From Xanthomonas sp. CFBP 8443 (lineage in GTDB: Bacteria; Pseudomonadota; Gammaproteobacteria; Xanthomonadales; Xanthomonadaceae), in NCBI RefSeq assembly GCF_025666195.1, contig NZ_CP102592.1, positions 4,092,001 through 4,156,000 of the forward strand: DNA of 64,000 nucleotides. The letters run 5' to 3'. Below the pieces are notes generated by a model, which saw only the letters and a program-made list of their open reading frames with translations, was not told the DNA's origin and searched no databases. Of the stretch, positions 62,499 to 64,000 are shown one piece after another; within the stretch, counting starts at the first letter, position 1, and each line of letters starts with the position of its first letter. Made by a program: the position numbers and the translations under genes.

Positions 62499-63668
62499 AT
62501 GCGCCATACCCTTCTCTTCGCTGCGCTGTGCCTGACCGCCGCCGCTCCCGCCGTCGCCAGCGGCTTCGACGATTGGCCGACCAAGGTCGCCTTCAACGAC
62601 GGCACCGAACTGGCCCTGACCGGCAACTACGGCTACGACTGGAACAACTTCTCCGACGACGACGCGCGCCTGGAAGACGACAACGCGTTCCGGCGCAAGG
62701 AATTCGGCGCCACGCTGAAGAAGAAGGGCGTGTACGACGCGATGGTGTACTTCGACTTCCAGTCCAAGCTGTGGCTGGACGTGTTCTTCCGCGTCGAGAC
62801 CAAGGCGCTATTCGGCAGCGACTACGGCAAGGTGCGGCTGGGCTACATCAAGGTGCCGGTCGGCCTGGAAGGCGTGACCAGTTCGCGCGCCGACAGCTTC
62901 ATGGAGACCGCGCTGCCGATCCAGGCGATCTACCAGGGCCGCCGCACCGGCGTGGAGTGGACCTTCGAGCGTCCGCAGTACCTGCTGCAGGCCGGCGCGT
63001 ACGGCGGCAAGGACCTGCAGGGCGACAACCCCGGCACCACCCAGGCGGTGCGCGGCGTGTGGACCCCGTTCAAGGCCGAGGGCGACGTGCTGCACCTGGG
63101 CCTGGCCTACTCGCAGGAAAATCCGCGCGGCTACCACAACGGCCTGGACGTGAGCTTCAGCCCTCGCGTGCGTCTGCGTGCGCGCCCGGAAGCCGGCCTG
63201 ACCGACGTGCGCCTGGTCGATTCGGGCACCCTGGTCGATGCCGACCAGGTGCGCCGCACCGGCCTGGAAGCGATCTGGATCAAGGGTCCGTTCTCGCTGC
63301 AGGGCGAGGCGCTGCGCGCCGAGGTCACCCGCGACAACGGCCGCCCCGACTACACCGCCGACGGCCAGTACGTCTTCGCCAGCTACGTGCTGACCGGCGA
63401 GTCGCGCCCGTACAGCGCCGGCAACGTGGCCAACATCAAGCCGGCCAACGCCTACGGCGCGGTCGAGCTGCTGGCCCGCTACAGCCGCCTGGATCTGGAC
63501 GACGGCAGCATCCTCGGCGGCCGTGAGCACAACTGGACCCTGGGCGCCAACTGGTACCTGACCAGCCACTTCAAGTTCCAGGCCAACTACGTGCGCGCCG
63601 ATGCCGAACGCGCCGGCGTGCGCACCAAGCCGAACTCGTTCGACCTGCGTGCGCAGGTGCAGTTCTGA
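62499..63668 (+). CDS. Outer-membrane porin of the OprO/OprP type
   Basis: 389 residues. Signal peptide (LLFAALCLTAAAPAVASG), then a 16-strand porin pattern with alternating aromatic strands (KVAFNDGTELALTGNYGYDW, DAMVYFDFQSKLWLDVFFRV, VRLGYIKVPVGLEGVTSSR) and a C-terminal phenylalanine (DLRAQVQF). The segment GYIKVPVGLEG resembles phosphate-selective porins OprO/OprP, though lysine-ladder details cannot be judged, so the substrate may be another anion. It is divergent from dctA and might admit dicarboxylates; inference. Confidence 0.88.
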   Translation: MRHTLLFAALCLTAAAPAVASGFDDWPTKVAFNDGTELALTGNYGYDWNNFSDDDARLEDDNAFRRKEFGATLKKKGVYDAMVYFDFQSKLWLDVFFRVETKALFGSDYGKVRLGYIKVPVGLEGVTSSRADSFMETALPIQAIYQGRRTGVEWTFERPQYLLQAGAYGGKDLQGDNPGTTQAVRGVWTPFKAEGDVLHLGLAYSQENPRGYHNGLDVSFSPRVRLRARPEAGLTDVRLVDSGTLVDADQVRRTGLEAIWIKGPFSLQGEALRAEVTRDNGRPDYTADGQYVFASYVLTGESRPYSAGNVANIKPANAYGAVELLARYSRLDLDDGSILGGREHNWTLGANWYLTSHFKFQANYVRADAERAGVRTKPNSFDLRAQVQF

Positions 63669-63680
63669 TCGACGCGCGCT

Positions 63681-63698
63681 GATCGGCACGTGCCGATC
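63681..63698. repeat. 18-bp perfect palindrome
   Basis: gatcggcac/gtgccgatc with no loop, 12 bases after the porin stop. It could be a protein-binding site or part of a terminator cluster. Confidence 0.5.
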
Positions 63699-63740
63699 GG
63701 CATGCCCGATCAGGACGTACGGATCGCACGTTCTGATCGA

Positions 63741-63770
63741 CGTCCCGATCGGCAATGCCCGATCGGGACG
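63741..63770 (+). terminator. 12-bp stem hairpin downstream of the porin
   Basis: cgtcccgatcgg/ccgatcgggacg with a six-base loop. No T-run. Probably the 3' end structure of the porin mRNA. Confidence 0.45.
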
Positions 63771-63773
63771 GAT

Positions 63774-63950
63774 TCAAGAGGAAAATACAGCTTGGCGCCG
63801 CCGGCCTGGCCACACCGGGCCGGCACTGCCGAACTGCATCCGACGTCCGGCCGCGACGGCCGACGGCGCGATCGCATCGGCGCCACAGGTGCCGCCTGCC
63901 AGACCGATCGCCACCAGCGCGCACGCCGCTGCCGCTAAGCTGACGGCCAT
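63774..63950 (-). CDS. Possible small exported peptide
   Basis: 58 codons from an ATG at 63948-63950: MAVSLAAAACALVAIGLAGG looks like a signal peptide, followed by a short unremarkable tail. No ribosome site of note. It may be chance in GC-rich DNA. Confidence 0.25.
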   Translation of the reverse strand: MAVSLAAAACALVAIGLAGGTCGADAIAPSAVAAGRRMQFGSAGPVWPGRRRQAVFSS

Positions 63951-64000
63951 CGTCCGGCCGCGTCCCCTCCGCATGTATTCCGCTTCGCGCTATCGCCACC

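Larger units (their letters stand above)
63669..64000. other. 3' region of the porin with palindromes
   Basis: Holds several gatcgg-containing palindromes (see 63681-63698 and 63741-63770). A short minus-strand frame (63774-63950) with a hydrophobic start is noted separately. Nothing else clear before the window ends. Confidence 0.5.

Overview
The window is high-GC gammaproteobacterial chromosome and looks like Xanthomonas or a very close relative in the Xanthomonadaceae/Lysobacteraceae. The reasons are the compact ilvC-ilvG-ilvM-ilvA-leuA-leuC-leuD-leuB operon, the trio of PPi-dependent phosphofructokinase, H+-pyrophosphatase and soluble pyrophosphatase, a large TonB-dependent receptor, many short extragenic palindromes with the core aggagcggcttcagccgcg, and protein sequences typical of that group. 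The species is not determined. No rRNA, tRNA or CRISPR array was seen.

Layout. 1-885: 5' part of mpl (murein recycling), followed by a gene-free stretch of degenerate palindromic repeats. 1.8-11.4 kb: energy and pyrophosphate metabolism (adk, PPi-PFK, hppA, ppa), with a TetR/membrane-protein pair and two small exported proteins, then an HDOD signalling protein. 11.9-19.1 kb: TonB receptor, AraC regulator, a ToxR-type regulator with a periplasmic propeller, and an ion-channel-like protein; a candidate small RNA lies in the 18.2-18.46 kb gap. 19.2-27.8 kb: thiC with its TPP riboswitch, an unknown protein, a soluble chemoreceptor-like protein, a BCCT transporter and gamma-glutamyltransferase. 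28.1-34.4 kb: two regulators, then an ECF sigma factor translationally coupled to a Ser/Thr kinase with TPR repeats. 34.6-44.1 kb: the ilv-leu operon, with a Leu/Val/Ile-rich leader peptide, an attenuator terminator, a 31-bp inverted repeat before ilvA and a small unrecognised membrane-protein gene tightly fitted between leuC and leuD. 44.3-50.4 kb: a two-component-propeller diguanylate cyclase, a TetR regulator, a PIMT-like methyltransferase and tolC. 50.6-51.85 kb: an IS110-family element sitting inside a REP palindrome. 52-57.4 kb: lipopolysaccharide genes (waaA, an LpxL-type acyltransferase, an O-antigen ligase-like protein and a glycosyltransferase). 57.5-63.7 kb: a small XRE regulator, malic enzyme, C4-dicarboxylate transporter and a porin.

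The most striking object is the IS110-family element at about 50652-51803. Its left non-coding end contains two adjacent stem-loops of the kind expected for a bridge RNA. One loop carries segments that read the REP target on both sides of a CT core, and the other carries segments that read the element's own two ends. The interrupted REP can be rebuilt by joining the flanks. This is a readable, apparently intact RNA-guided recombinase whose guide is aimed at this genome's own REP family.
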